A DNA stretch of 33,930 nt, taken from positions 1-33,930 of the forward strand of contig NZ_JBNPMC010000036.1 in the NCBI RefSeq assembly GCF_050313795.1. Reading direction: 5' to 3'. Origin of the DNA: CAMBRQ01 sp945870325 (GTDB lineage Bacteria > Bacillota > Clostridia > Lachnospirales > Lachnospiraceae). The notes below the pieces were generated by a model. The model did not search any database. It saw nothing but the letters and a program-made list of their open reading frames with translations, and was not told the DNA's origin. This document shows, in pieces, positions 16,684 through 23,862 of the stretch. Position numbers and translations under genes: made by a program. Each line of letters starts with the position of its first letter. Position 1 is the stretch's first letter.

Positions 16684-17616
16684 TCATTCTAATGACAATT
16701 TGGCAGATGAATTCTGACAGTTTTGTAAGAAAATAGAAAACGTACTTCCGACTCCGTATTCCGAAGATACCGTCATATATCCTTTTTCCTGTTCTAGAAT
16801 AAGTCTCGATAAATATAGCCCAATCCCTGAACCTTCTTTATGTTCCACCCTCTTGCTCCTATAAAAACGTTTGAATATATCGGTCAATTCCTCTTTTTCA
16901 ATCCCTATTCCATGATCCCGGATCTTCACCTCCGTAAATAACTCAAGCGGGCAGATTCGAATCTCAATCTGATTGTTCACATCAGAATATTTGATCGCAT
17001 TCTCCAGAATATTACTGAACACCTCTGCCGTCCATTTACGATTATGCAGCAACCTACAATCCTCAAATGGCAAGGTGATGATCTGGATATTCTTCTTTTC
17101 CGCTCTCTCATAGACAGTATTCACCGCACGGGCCAGCGTCTCCTTAATCGATGTCTCCGTTACCTCAAACTGGATTGCCCCCTGCTCCAGCCGCACCATC
17201 TTGAATAGCGATTGAAGAATCCACTCAATCTTATCCATCTGCTGCTTCATCTTCACTAAAAACACTTTCTGCTGTTCGTCACTTACCTGCTCCTCCAGTA
17301 GTTCCCGCCACATCATCACATTGCTAAGCGGTGTTTTCAATTGGTGGGACATATTAGAGATCAGGCTCTTCACCTGCTCTTTCTCCCTCATAGCCTGTTC
17401 AATCTCAGACTCCATCTTTTCCTGAATCCGTATGGATTTGCCTGCCAGCGAGGATAGTTCTCCTTCCTGTATGTCAGAGATCTCAATCTCCTCCCTGTCA
17501 AGAATCTGATCCAGCATCCGGTCCAACACATGATACATCCGGATTCTCCTGCGTCGTTCAACAAGTGCTGCACTAATTGCGGCAATCAGCCCAATCCCCA
17601 GTACAATCTCTATCAT
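16684..17616 (-). CDS. Sensor histidine kinase lacking a large sensor domain
   Basis: About 310 residues. There is one N-terminal membrane span (IEIVLGIGLIAAISAALVE, residues 2-20) and no extracellular domain. The dimerisation box is MSHQLKTPLSNVMMWRELL with the phosphorylated His91; the ATPase part has FSNILENAIKYSD (N box), RDHGIGIEKEEL (G1) and EGSGIGLYLSRLI (G2). The start at 17616 (MIEIV) is 10 bases after GGAAGG; a longer start overlaps the response-regulator stop. Like BceS-type intramembrane kinases, it may receive its signal through the FtsX-type permease of the same operon (inference). Confidence 0.92.
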   Translation of the reverse strand: MIEIVLGIGLIAAISAALVERRRRIRMYHVLDRMLDQILDREEIEISDIQEGELSSLAGKSIRIQEKMESEIEQAMREKEQVKSLISNMSHQLKTPLSNVMMWRELLEEQVSDEQQKVFLVKMKQQMDKIEWILQSLFKMVRLEQGAIQFEVTETSIKETLARAVNTVYERAEKKNIQIITLPFEDCRLLHNRKWTAEVFSNILENAIKYSDVNNQIEIRICPLELFTEVKIRDHGIGIEKEELTDIFKRFYRSKRVEHKEGSGIGLYLSRLILEQEKGYMTVSSEYGVGSTFSIFLQNCQNSSAKLSLE

Positions 17617-17618
17617 CC

Positions 17619-18290
17619 TTATCTTTCCTTCCAAATATATCCAATTCCATGCACCGTTTTGATTCTTTCCGGATTCTTAGGATCATCTTCAATCTTCGCG
17701 CGAAGCCTTCGAATATTCACGGGAACCGTATTATCATCTACAAAACGCCCCTGACTGTCCCACACATGGGAAAGAATCTGCTCCTTTGACAAGACCTTTC
17801 CTGCATTCTCCATAAAATATCCAAGTATCTGGTATTCAATCTTACTGCATATAATCTCTGTCCCATTCTTATATACTTTACAGGTATTCCTGTCAATGGT
17901 AATTCCATTTGAAACCACCTGCAGCTGAGGCATTTCCTTAGCAATCAGCTTCTTGATCCTCGCCTTCAATACTGCCAGGGAAAACGGCTTCGACATGAAG
18001 TCATCCATTCCAAGTTCCAGTGCCTTCACCTCGTCCATCTCCGTATCTCGCGCTGTCAGCATCAATATCGGCACACTGTATGACTTCTTGATCCTGGTAC
18101 ACAGTTCAAACCCGCTTCCATCCGGAAGATTACAATCCAGCAGAATCAGATTGCATCCCTGGGACTCGAATATCGCATAAGCCTGTTCTACCGTATCTGC
18201 ATTGATTACTTCATAACCTTCTGACTGCAGAGAAAAAGAAAGACCTTCCTGAAGATCCAGATCATCTTCCACAATTAGTATTTTATTCAT
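17619..18290 (-). CDS. OmpR-family response regulator
   Basis: A 223-residue regulator. The receiver domain has the acidic pair Asp9-Asp10, phosphoacceptor Asp52 in LILLDCNLPDGSG, and Lys101 in DDFMSKPFS. The C-terminal winged helix shows VLSKEQILSHVWDSQGRFVD and NIRRLRAKIEDDP ending with TVHGIGYIWKE. AGGAGAATATT precedes the ATG. It is the first gene of the minus-strand regulator-kinase-ATPase-permease operon and probably controls that operon; the sequence shows no clear target site. Confidence 0.95.
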   Translation of the reverse strand: MNKILIVEDDLDLQEGLSFSLQSEGYEVINADTVEQAYAIFESQGCNLILLDCNLPDGSGFELCTRIKKSYSVPILMLTARDTEMDEVKALELGMDDFMSKPFSLAVLKARIKKLIAKEMPQLQVVSNGITIDRNTCKVYKNGTEIICSKIEYQILGYFMENAGKVLSKEQILSHVWDSQGRFVDDNTVPVNIRRLRAKIEDDPKNPERIKTVHGIGYIWKER

Positions 18291-18352
18291 GGTAATATTC
18301 TCCTAAACTTCTAATGTACGGTATAATATCTGGCAATAGTATAACATAAAGA

Positions 18353-18379
18353 AACCTCCCAAGAAAGTCCTGAGAGGTT
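18353..18379 (-). terminator. Stem-loop after bioD
   Basis: On the minus strand AACCTCTC pairs with GGGAGGTT (8 bp with one G-U) around an 11-base loop, followed by TCTTTATGTT. It sits between the stop of bioD and the response-regulator gene, which is transcribed in the same direction, so it probably separates the two units. The T-run is weak. Confidence 0.5.
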
Positions 18380-18415
18380 CTGGTATCTATGTATGTTTTT
18401 TCTGAATGTTTTTTC

Positions 18416-19084
18416 TCATGCAAACAGACTCACCAGTTTCCCGATATCCATACTCAATTCTGTATCCTGTGGCTTTACTTTAGCCAGTATCGGTACCTGT
18501 GCCAGCATCTCAATCATCCGGACATTATCCTCCTGCATCACATCGCCTGTATAATGATTCAGAATAACCCCTTTCACGCTAATTCCATGCTGCCTTAAGT
18601 ATTCCACCGTCAATACCACCGCATTAATGGTTCCAAGCCCCGCATCCGCAACCACTACCGTGTCCAGTTCCAGTGCACGGATTACATCTTCCAAAAGCAG
18701 CCTGCACGTCTCATCCCAACGGATCGGACACACGATTCCTCCGCTTCCTTCTACGGTAACATACTCGTATTCTTCCGTTACTTTCCGGAAATCTTCTGTC
18801 ACCTTTTGAAGTTCTACCGGATTGTCTTCGATTCTGGCTGCCAGATGCGGAGACACGGCTTCTTTGTACAGATAGGAGATTAAAGTATCATCCTCCTGGG
18901 TAATGCCGGATACTTTTTTCACATAACCCGCATCACTGTCTGCAATACACTCCGCCCCGGATAACGCCGCTTTATAATACCCAGCATGATATCCGGCTTC
19001 TTTTAATTTCTTTACAATCAGAGCGGTCACATATGTCTTTCCAACGTCCGTGCCGGTTGCAGTGATGAATAATCCCTTGCCCAT
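18416..19084 (-). CDS. bioD: Dethiobiotin synthetase
   Basis: A 222-residue ATP-dependent enzyme that closes the ureido ring of dethiobiotin, the substrate of BioB. The P-loop is in the N-terminal GLFITATGTDVGKTYVTALI; the family motifs YYKAALSGAE, SPHLAARIEDNPVE and VEGSGGIVCPI are clear, as is GLGTINAVVLTVEYL. An AGGAGG precedes the ATG. It lies 96 bases after bioY on the same strand with no terminator seen, so it should share the biotin-regulated bioY promoter. bioA and bioF are absent from the window. Confidence 0.96.
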   Translation of the reverse strand: MGKGLFITATGTDVGKTYVTALIVKKLKEAGYHAGYYKAALSGAECIADSDAGYVKKVSGITQEDDTLISYLYKEAVSPHLAARIEDNPVELQKVTEDFRKVTEEYEYVTVEGSGGIVCPIRWDETCRLLLEDVIRALELDTVVVADAGLGTINAVVLTVEYLRQHGISVKGVILNHYTGDVMQEDNVRMIEMLAQVPILAKVKPQDTELSMDIGKLVSLFA

Positions 19085-19180
19085 TATATTCTGCCTCCTA
19101 TGATTTGCAGTTTCTCTATATCCAGGTTCAATAACCTGATTTCTATATCATCTACACACTTTTATTCTTATCGGCATCTC

Positions 19181-19747
19181 CTACTCCAGATAGAATCCGC
19201 TCTTACGAAGTCTCTGTCCTACCAAAGAAGCAAGGATACAAAGCACGAAATCCCCCGGCATATCAAGCGGAAAGCAAGATAAGAATATCACGGCCCATGT
19301 AGCCGGAGTATTCGCATAGAAATTCAAGATCATATATTTGTATACAATTCCAATCGCATATGTAACCACGAATCCCGCCAGACACGCTAGGAAATATCCT
19401 TTAAATCCGACATTTAATTTCTCCCGGATCTTCCCAGTGACATAAGCCGTTACGACAAATCCTAACAAATATCCGAAACTCGGTCTGAATACATATGCGA
19501 TACCGCCGCCTGCCGCAAAGATCGGGAGTCCGATCAGGCCAAGAAATACATAGCATCCTACTGAAATTGCGCCCTTATTAGCGCCCAAAACAAGTCCCGC
19601 CAGTAAGACAAAGAAAAATTGCAAAGTGAAATAATCCATGTAAGGCACCGGTATCTGTATGAATGCTCCTATTACTACTAAAGCCGTGAACATGCCGCAG
19701 AGCACCAGGTTCTTGGTTGACATTTTTTGTGTTGATGTGTATTCCAT
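19181..19747 (-). CDS. bioY: BioY, biotin ECF transporter S component
   Basis: A 188-residue membrane protein with six predicted spans and the BioY patterns PVPYMDYFTLQFFFVLLAGL, VLGANKGAISVGCYVFLGLI, GLPIFAAGGGIAYVFRPSFG and a C-terminal FLSCFPLDMPGDFVLCILAS. It binds biotin as the substrate-capture subunit of an energy-coupling-factor transporter; the ATPases and T component are not in this window. The start is preceded by AAGGAGGAT. Its promoter carries a long BirA-like inverted repeat. bioD follows, so uptake and late synthesis are coregulated. Confidence 0.96.
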   Translation of the reverse strand: MEYTSTQKMSTKNLVLCGMFTALVVIGAFIQIPVPYMDYFTLQFFFVLLAGLVLGANKGAISVGCYVFLGLIGLPIFAAGGGIAYVFRPSFGYLLGFVVTAYVTGKIREKLNVGFKGYFLACLAGFVVTYAIGIVYKYMILNFYANTPATWAVIFLSCFPLDMPGDFVLCILASLVGQRLRKSGFYLE

Positions 19748-19781
19748 TCTCTCTCATCCTCCTTGTATAATCCTAGATAAA

Positions 19782-19836
19782 TATATAACAAGGATGCTAT
19801 AAATGTCAACTATATTTTTAATTTAGTTGACATTTA
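19782..19836 (-). promoter_or_regulatory. bioY promoter with BirA-type operator
   Basis: TGTCAAC (19804-19810) and GTTGACA (19826-19832) are separated by 15 bases; the perfect arms extend to 13 bases on each side (19800-19812 and 19824-19836). On the minus strand the inner half-site supplies TTGACA as -35 with TATATA 16 bases downstream (19782-19787). The spacing and half-sites fit BirA operators and resemble the site upstream of bioB. Confidence 0.75.
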
Positions 19837-19892
19837 ACGCTTTTACAGTCGTTCTCTACAAAATTTATCCTGAGAGTTTCTTCCTTCATTTT

Positions 19893-20051
19893 TCAGCAAT
19901 GACTTATGTGTATCGTAAGAACGCACCTCAATTCCAGTACATATTCTATCTCCGTAAATTTACACTCTTCCGCCTCTTCATCCTTCACATAGTTCAGATT
20001 GTCATTGAAACTTTCGGTTGTATATTCAATCGTATTTTCTTGTGGTCGCAT
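19893..20051 (-). CDS. Possible small acidic ORF at the prophage end
   Basis: A 52-codon frame on the minus strand starts MRPQENTIEYTTESFNDNLN and ends IEYVLELRCVLTIHISHC. It is acidic and looks like coding sequence rather than noise, but it lies just after the phage terminator and has no ribosome binding site, so it may be a fragment of a phage or host gene cut at the attachment site. I do not recognise a family. Confidence 0.2.
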   Translation of the reverse strand: MRPQENTIEYTTESFNDNLNYVKDEEAEECKFTEIEYVLELRCVLTIHISHC

Positions 20052-20059
20052 TTGTATTC

Positions 20060-20089
20060 AAAAAAACTCCCGGGACAAAATCCCGAGAG
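20060..20089 (-). terminator. Rho-independent terminator of the phage late operon
   Basis: On the minus strand CTCTCGGGA, loop TTTTG, TCCCGGGAG form a 9-bp stem with one mismatch, followed directly by seven T (20066-20060). It is the only strong terminator after the lysis genes, and marks the end of the phage transcript. The 489-base gap 19748-20236 otherwise holds the bioY operator, a possible small ORF and presumably an attachment site that I cannot place. Confidence 0.85.
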
Positions 20090-20236
20090 ATTGTAAAATT
20101 CGTATTGCATTGTCCAAAACGTCTGATTAACTCTTTGATAACTCCGAACGCCTATTTTAAGCCATTTCTCAAGCATTTGTGAGCTACATGTGTTTTACGC
20201 ATATTCTCTCACTGCGTTTCCTACTGTCTCATTATA

Positions 20237-20917
20237 TCACAACTGCTCGAACTGTACATGCTCGGATTCTCCGGACAAATATAAATCTCCGACAGTTCTC
20301 ACCATCTTCTTTCCATTCACAACATGAATCTCTTTCACATAGTATGACTGTCCTCTGATAGCACGACCGCAAATGTTTTCATTTCCCCATGACGGAGAAC
20401 GTCTGATATTGAGTGAACCATCACAAATTACTGTCACTTTCATTTTTCCCTGCGGGATGATGACCTCGTCCTCCGGATGTTCCTCTTCGTCCTCCTCCGG
20501 CTCTGTATTCGCCCCGTTTTCGCCGTTTTCCTGTTCTGATGGTGTATTTGTCGCCTTGTCCTCGTTTGAGGCGTTCTCGTCGTCCTCTGCGTTCTCCTGT
20601 GTGGATTCCTGTTCATTGTCTCCTGTGGCAAGTTCGCTCACATCGTCATTGACTGTCGTCATTTCCTTGAGCGTCTCTGCGTCTACTGTTCCGGTCTTGT
20701 TTCCGTCTGCATCATATGTGTTGACACTGCCGTCCGGATTTGTCTGCAACGCTCCCTCCGGAACATCATCCGTGAGTGAACCGATGACCTTTCCTGTTTC
20801 ATCCCAAACAATGAGGCTCTCGTCCTTTGCTGCTGCCTTGAGTGCTGCACCAAGTTTCTTGTACTCTTTGCAGTCCTCTTTCTTGAACTCTGTTCCTTTG
20901 CCTAAATAGTATAACAT
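20237..20917 (-). CDS. Phage SH3b-domain protein with acidic linker
   Basis: A 226-residue protein from the ATG at 20917 (MLYYLGKGTEFKKEDCKEY), which has AGGAGGGATAATC before it; an in-frame extension upstream lies inside the endolysin gene. An N-terminal approximately 75 residues form a small folded unit, followed by a highly acidic, Asn/Glu-rich linker (about 90-160), and a C-terminal bacterial SH3 domain: CDGSLNIRRSPSWGNENICG and RAIRGQSYYVKEIHVVNGKK. SH3b domains bind peptidoglycan. It follows the endolysin, so a role as a separate cell-wall binding partner is possible. No catalytic domain is visible. Confidence 0.75.
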   Translation of the reverse strand: MLYYLGKGTEFKKEDCKEYKKLGAALKAAAKDESLIVWDETGKVIGSLTDDVPEGALQTNPDGSVNTYDADGNKTGTVDAETLKEMTTVNDDVSELATGDNEQESTQENAEDDENASNEDKATNTPSEQENGENGANTEPEEDEEEHPEDEVIIPQGKMKVTVICDGSLNIRRSPSWGNENICGRAIRGQSYYVKEIHVVNGKKMVRTVGDLYLSGESEHVQFEQL

Positions 20918-20928
20918 GATTATCCCTC

Positions 20929-21735
20929 CTATTTGCTCAAATACTTGCTTGACGCATATCCGACAATGTTCTTGTAAACCACATACAACCATTTCACGCC
21001 GTTGTGGTCGTTATAATATCCATAGCACTGGACTTTCTCGCCGTTTTCCATTACCGCAAGGATTGACTTTCCTGTTCCTGCTCCCGCACTGAGATTCAAT
21101 CCGGATGCAGTCACTTTATATGTTCCTGCAAGGCTCTTGTCGAATCCGTGTGCAACATCAACCTTTGTGTTGCTCTTGACTGGTGTTGTGTTGGATGCTC
21201 CCGCTCCGGATGACTTTGCACCGTCTGTGAGGTTTGTTGCTGTGTGAGCACCATCATTCAACAGAATATCTCCTGCAAGCAAGTACGCATCCGATGTCAG
21301 ATATTTGTTTTCTGTCAGTACCTCGAATCCTGCTGCCTTGAGTGCTGCTCGCAGGTTTCCGGTATAACATGCCGTACTCACCTTTTTCAGTGCGTCAATC
21401 CCCAGTCTGTAACCTGCACCCTTTACGATTGCAGCGACACCGGATGAACAGTCTGCCTCACATGCAACTGTAATCTGTGCAGGGTCGAAATTTGAATCTG
21501 CAAGATTCGTCCAAAATGTGCCCCTGTGAGACTGACAATATCCGATTTTATTATTGACTGCTGCTGCCTTTGCCATGCTCGCAATCATCGCTCTCACTTT
21601 TGCGTTCGGGTGACGGAGAACGCATTTCCACGGTCTACTATACCAATTTATAACCTGCCACTCTGTACCTGTTTGATCTCCGGCTTTTCCTCCGGAGTAT
21701 CTTCCGTTTTCGTCATGTCCGCAATTTGAAATCAT
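20929..21735 (-). CDS. Phage endolysin, Cys/His peptidase with C-terminal SH3b
   Basis: A 268-residue lysin. The N-terminal domain (about 1-170) begins SNCGHDENGRYSGGKAGDQT and has a papain-like (NlpC/P60 or CHAP-type) catalytic pair: Cys96 in ACEADCSSGVAAI and His164 in GDILLNDGAHTA. A Ser/Gly/Ala-rich linker follows, then a C-terminal SH3b (about 205-268: GTYKVTASGLNLSAGAGTGK). It should cut peptidoglycan peptides at the end of infection; without a signal peptide, it needs the holin. CAAGGAGG precedes the ATG, which overlaps the preceding stop (ATGA). The exact peptidase family is not certain. Confidence 0.85.
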   Translation of the reverse strand: MISNCGHDENGRYSGGKAGDQTGTEWQVINWYSRPWKCVLRHPNAKVRAMIASMAKAAAVNNKIGYCQSHRGTFWTNLADSNFDPAQITVACEADCSSGVAAIVKGAGYRLGIDALKKVSTACYTGNLRAALKAAGFEVLTENKYLTSDAYLLAGDILLNDGAHTATNLTDGAKSSGAGASNTTPVKSNTKVDVAHGFDKSLAGTYKVTASGLNLSAGAGTGKSILAVMENGEKVQCYGYYNDHNGVKWLYVVYKNIVGYASSKYLSK

Positions 21736-22115
21736 TTGTTTTCCTCCTTGTCAAAATCGTCTGCTTTGAATCCGCACAATTCCGGATTCTTTTCTTGTAT
21801 CTTGTCATATATCATCAATCCCGCCACGATTAGAGGTGTACACCACCACATCACCGCAGCAGGAATCGAAATAATGAATCCGGTCAACCTTGTTATGTGT
21901 TTCCCGAATTTTGCCTCGTCCGTGTCAGAATAGCAATCCCCGTATTCTCTCATTTCTTCCCGAATTTCTCTGTCTAAATCAAAAGAAATTTTCCAAAAAT
22001 ACAGATTTACCGCCACCCATACGATGACAGCGACGATTGCATATATCAGCACGATTGTGTGTACGTTTCCGGTTGCAAAATCACATATCCTTTTCAACCG
22101 TTTCACCTGCCTCAC
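21732..22115 (-). CDS. Phage membrane protein, two spans, lysis region
   Basis: A frame of 127 residues from a GTG at 22115, overlapping the holin-like gene by 35 bases; the true start may be the TTG at about 22097, placed 6-7 bases after AGGTG. Two membrane spans are clear (IVLIYAIVAVIVWVAVNLYF and about IISIPAAVMWWCTPLIVAGL), separated by a charged loop, with both ends charged. It lies between a holin-like protein and the endolysin, so a second holin or antiholin is possible, but I recognise no family. Confidence 0.6.
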   Translation of the reverse strand: MRQVKRLKRICDFATGNVHTIVLIYAIVAVIVWVAVNLYFWKISFDLDREIREEMREYGDCYSDTDEAKFGKHITRLTGFIISIPAAVMWWCTPLIVAGLMIYDKIQEKNPELCGFKADDFDKEENK

Positions 22116-22455
22116 CGCTCACAAGCGTCTGCATTGCCTTGTTGTTCTCAAGCATCTTTTTCATTCTCTCAAGTGCCTCGTCGACCATCATCGAAAAAGC
22201 CTCAAAAGAAATCACTCTCGCAAGCCATGCGAACCGTGCGACGAACATATCATATACATATCGCAGTTTGATTTGACCTGTACCGCCTCCCAGTTCCTTT
22301 TCTGCCTTTGTGACTGCATAGAGCAGCCATTCTCTCACTTTGTTCAACTGTTTGTCTGACGGCATTTTCACGAAAACATATACTGCATATCCTCCCGCTG
22401 CACATACCGCAATCAGACCCACAATCACAAACCAATTCTCGACGATGTATTTCAT
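22081..22455 (-). CDS. Phage holin, LLH-like family
   Basis: A 124-residue protein with one N-terminal membrane span (NWFVIVGLIAVCAAGGYAVY) followed by an α-helical cytoplasmic part (VREWLLYAVTKAEKELGGGT, QIKLRYVYDMFVARFAWLAR). This pattern fits the LL-H-type holins, which let the endolysin reach the wall. GAGGAGGTACAAGG precedes the ATG, which overlaps the previous stop (ATGA). It is in the usual holin place before the lysin. Confidence 0.72.
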   Translation of the reverse strand: MKYIVENWFVIVGLIAVCAAGGYAVYVFVKMPSDKQLNKVREWLLYAVTKAEKELGGGTGQIKLRYVYDMFVARFAWLARVISFEAFSMMVDEALERMKKMLENNKAMQTLVSGEAGETVEKDM

Positions 22456-22805
22456 CCTTGTACCTCCTCGTCATCCTGTTCCGGTTCGTCATTGTGTTGT
22501 ATTTCTCCGTTTGACTTTGTTCCCTTGACCGTTTTCACGGACTTAATGAGTGCCATTGCACCGCCCTCAACTGAAAGAAATCTGAATACATTCTCAATCA
22601 GTGTCGACGGTTCTGAACCCATCCGCAAAAACACAAATATCATCACGACTGTAAAGATAAATGCTGCAAGAATCAAAGTGAATACAACACGTTTCATGAA
22701 CAGACCGGACACCTTTTTGTCATGTCTCTCTTTTCGCTCTCTTATCCGATGCATTCTTTTCAGATGTCGGATTCTGATGCGTCGTTCCTGTTCTGTCATT
22801 CTCAT
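22452..22805 (-). CDS. Phage membrane protein with strongly basic N-terminus
   Basis: A 117-residue protein. Residues 1-38 are remarkably rich in Arg, Lys and His (EQERRIRIRHLKRMHRIRER), followed by one membrane span (VVFTLILAAFIFTVVMIFVF) and an acidic tail (DEPEQDDEEVQG). AGAGGC precedes the ATG. Its place in a run of small membrane proteins suggests a part in lysis or superinfection control; I recognise no family. Confidence 0.6.
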   Translation of the reverse strand: MRMTEQERRIRIRHLKRMHRIRERKERHDKKVSGLFMKRVVFTLILAAFIFTVVMIFVFLRMGSEPSTLIENVFRFLSVEGGAMALIKSVKTVKGTKSNGEIQHNDEPEQDDEEVQG

Positions 22806-22856
22806 GTATTGCCTCTTTTCTGTGAGGTCGATTCTTGCCCGTTTCCTGCCCTCCTG

Positions 22857-23168
22857 TTATCGGTCGGAATGTTGTTCTCCGTCCAGTCTCTTGTGATAAC
22901 TCTTGAGTGACTGTTCCACAATGACAACACGCTCTCTCAATGTTTTCATCTCCTCACGGTTCTCTCTTGATTCCCGTTTGATGTCTTTGAGGTCGTCTGC
23001 GATGTTCTCAAGTTTCACCATCACCATTGTGTCGGTTGTTGCTCTCTGTTCCGTCTCTTCCTGCGTGTCTTTCTTCTCATTTCTCTGCTTTGAGCAGATT
23101 CCGAAAAAGATTGCACATGCAACAGATACTCCGGAGAGCAACAGGGATATTTCAATCGTCAACGGCAT
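22857..23168 (-). CDS. Phage small membrane protein with coiled coil (hemolysin XhlA-like arrangement)
   Basis: About 103 residues. It has an N-terminal membrane span (EISLLLSGVSVACAIFFGIC), then a long charged coiled coil (NIADDLKDIKRESRENREEM, and RERVVIVEQSLKSYHKRLD). The ATG at 23168 is only one base after AAGGAG, so the TTG at 23162, seven bases away, may be the real start. It overlaps the preceding gene by 17 bases. A span plus coiled coil recalls XhlA-type lysis accessory proteins, here with the span at the other end. Confidence 0.62.
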   Translation of the reverse strand: MPLTIEISLLLSGVSVACAIFFGICSKQRNEKKDTQEETEQRATTDTMVMVKLENIADDLKDIKRESRENREEMKTLRERVVIVEQSLKSYHKRLDGEQHSDR

Positions 23169-23397
23169 TCTCCTTTCCGAACTCTGTCGCCTCGATGTCG
23201 TCGATGTCGCAATATTTCCGCATGTGATATTCGAGAACATCCATCTCCTTGTCTGTCTCCTCTACCTCTTGCCGGAGTTCCGCTCTGACCGCCTCCTCGA
23301 TTTTCGACTGTTCAATGATTGTTTGCTGCTTTTTCACGATTGCCGATAGATTTTCCGTCACATCACACAATCGTGATATTATTTCAAGCGGACTCAT
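23152..23397 (-). CDS. Phage small coiled-coil protein
   Basis: An 81-residue, acidic and helical protein (MSPLEIISRLCDVTENLSAI, then EEAVRAELRQEVEETDKEMD). Its ATG overlaps the XkdX-like gene's stop (ATGA), so it is translated with it. Function unknown. It could be an accessory tail or lysis protein; it does not resemble Avd in length or position, though I cannot exclude a diverged relation. Confidence 0.65.
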   Translation of the reverse strand: MSPLEIISRLCDVTENLSAIVKKQQTIIEQSKIEEAVRAELRQEVEETDKEMDVLEYHMRKYCDIDDIEATEFGKENAVDD

Positions 23398-23546
23398 TCT
23401 GCATCACCGCCGGAGAATTTTTCTCCTGTGATGTATTCATATTCATCTGCTGAAATACTTCCTTTTGTGACACGCTCTGCGATCTGTTCCTCGGTGAGAG
23501 TGCCTTTCTTGTACATTCTTTTCAGACTTTCGACAAGCATTTTCAT
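23394..23546 (-). CDS. XkdX-like small phage protein
   Basis: A 50-residue gene, MKMLVESLKRMYKKGTLTEE then QIAERVTKGSISADEYEYIT. The central pattern of two short helices with a GTLTEEQIAERVTKGSISADEY turn and the closing ITGE matches the XkdX family found just after tail-fibre genes in Bacillus and clostridial phages. GAGGAGGGG sits 10 bases before the ATG, inside the end of the previous gene. Its role in phage is not known. Confidence 0.8.
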   Translation of the reverse strand: MKMLVESLKRMYKKGTLTEEQIAERVTKGSISADEYEYITGEKFSGGDAE

Positions 23547-23547
23547 A

Positions 23548-23862
23548 TTAAATCAACCCCTCCTCAATCAACTGTTGTGTGTATTCGTCGATGACTGCAT
23601 CTTTCTGAAACTGTGTCACGGATTCAACGATTCCTGTTGTGTTGGATGCAACAACCTCCTGCATGAGCGTCAATCTGTCATATTCCTCCCGTGACATTTC
23701 ACGCTCCTCTCGCTGCCATCCGGTGATTTTCTTTCCGTCTGCATCCTCTTTCGTTGCTTTCTTGATATTGCGTCTCTGATATACCGTTGTCGGTGACGCT
23801 GTTGTGTCGAACTCCTCCGGCTGTTCTGCCTCCGTTCCGAACACTTCTCTCCATTCTTTCAT
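23548..23862 (-). CDS. Phage hypothetical protein overlapping the reverse transcriptase C-terminus
   Basis: A 104-residue protein (MKEWREVFGTEAEQPEEFDT), acidic, with a helical C-terminus (QFQKDAVIDEYTQQLIEEGL). AAAGGAGCG lies 10 bases before its ATG, so it is likely a true gene. It is read in a different frame from the reverse transcriptase and shares 164 bases with its end. In phages without a DGR this kind of protein probably follows the tail-tip gene directly, before XkdX; the template repeat and reverse transcriptase would then be an insertion between them (inference). Confidence 0.78.
   Translation of the reverse strand: MKEWREVFGTEAEQPEEFDTTASPTTVYQRRNIKKATKEDADGKKITGWQREEREMSREEYDRLTLMQEVVASNTTGIVESVTQFQKDAVIDEYTQQLIEEGLI

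Noticed and set aside
20373..20909. Long plus-strand frame rich in Ser opposite the SH3b protein
   Set aside because: It is a mirror of the acidic, low-complexity linker on the minus strand. It has no ribosome site and no family match.
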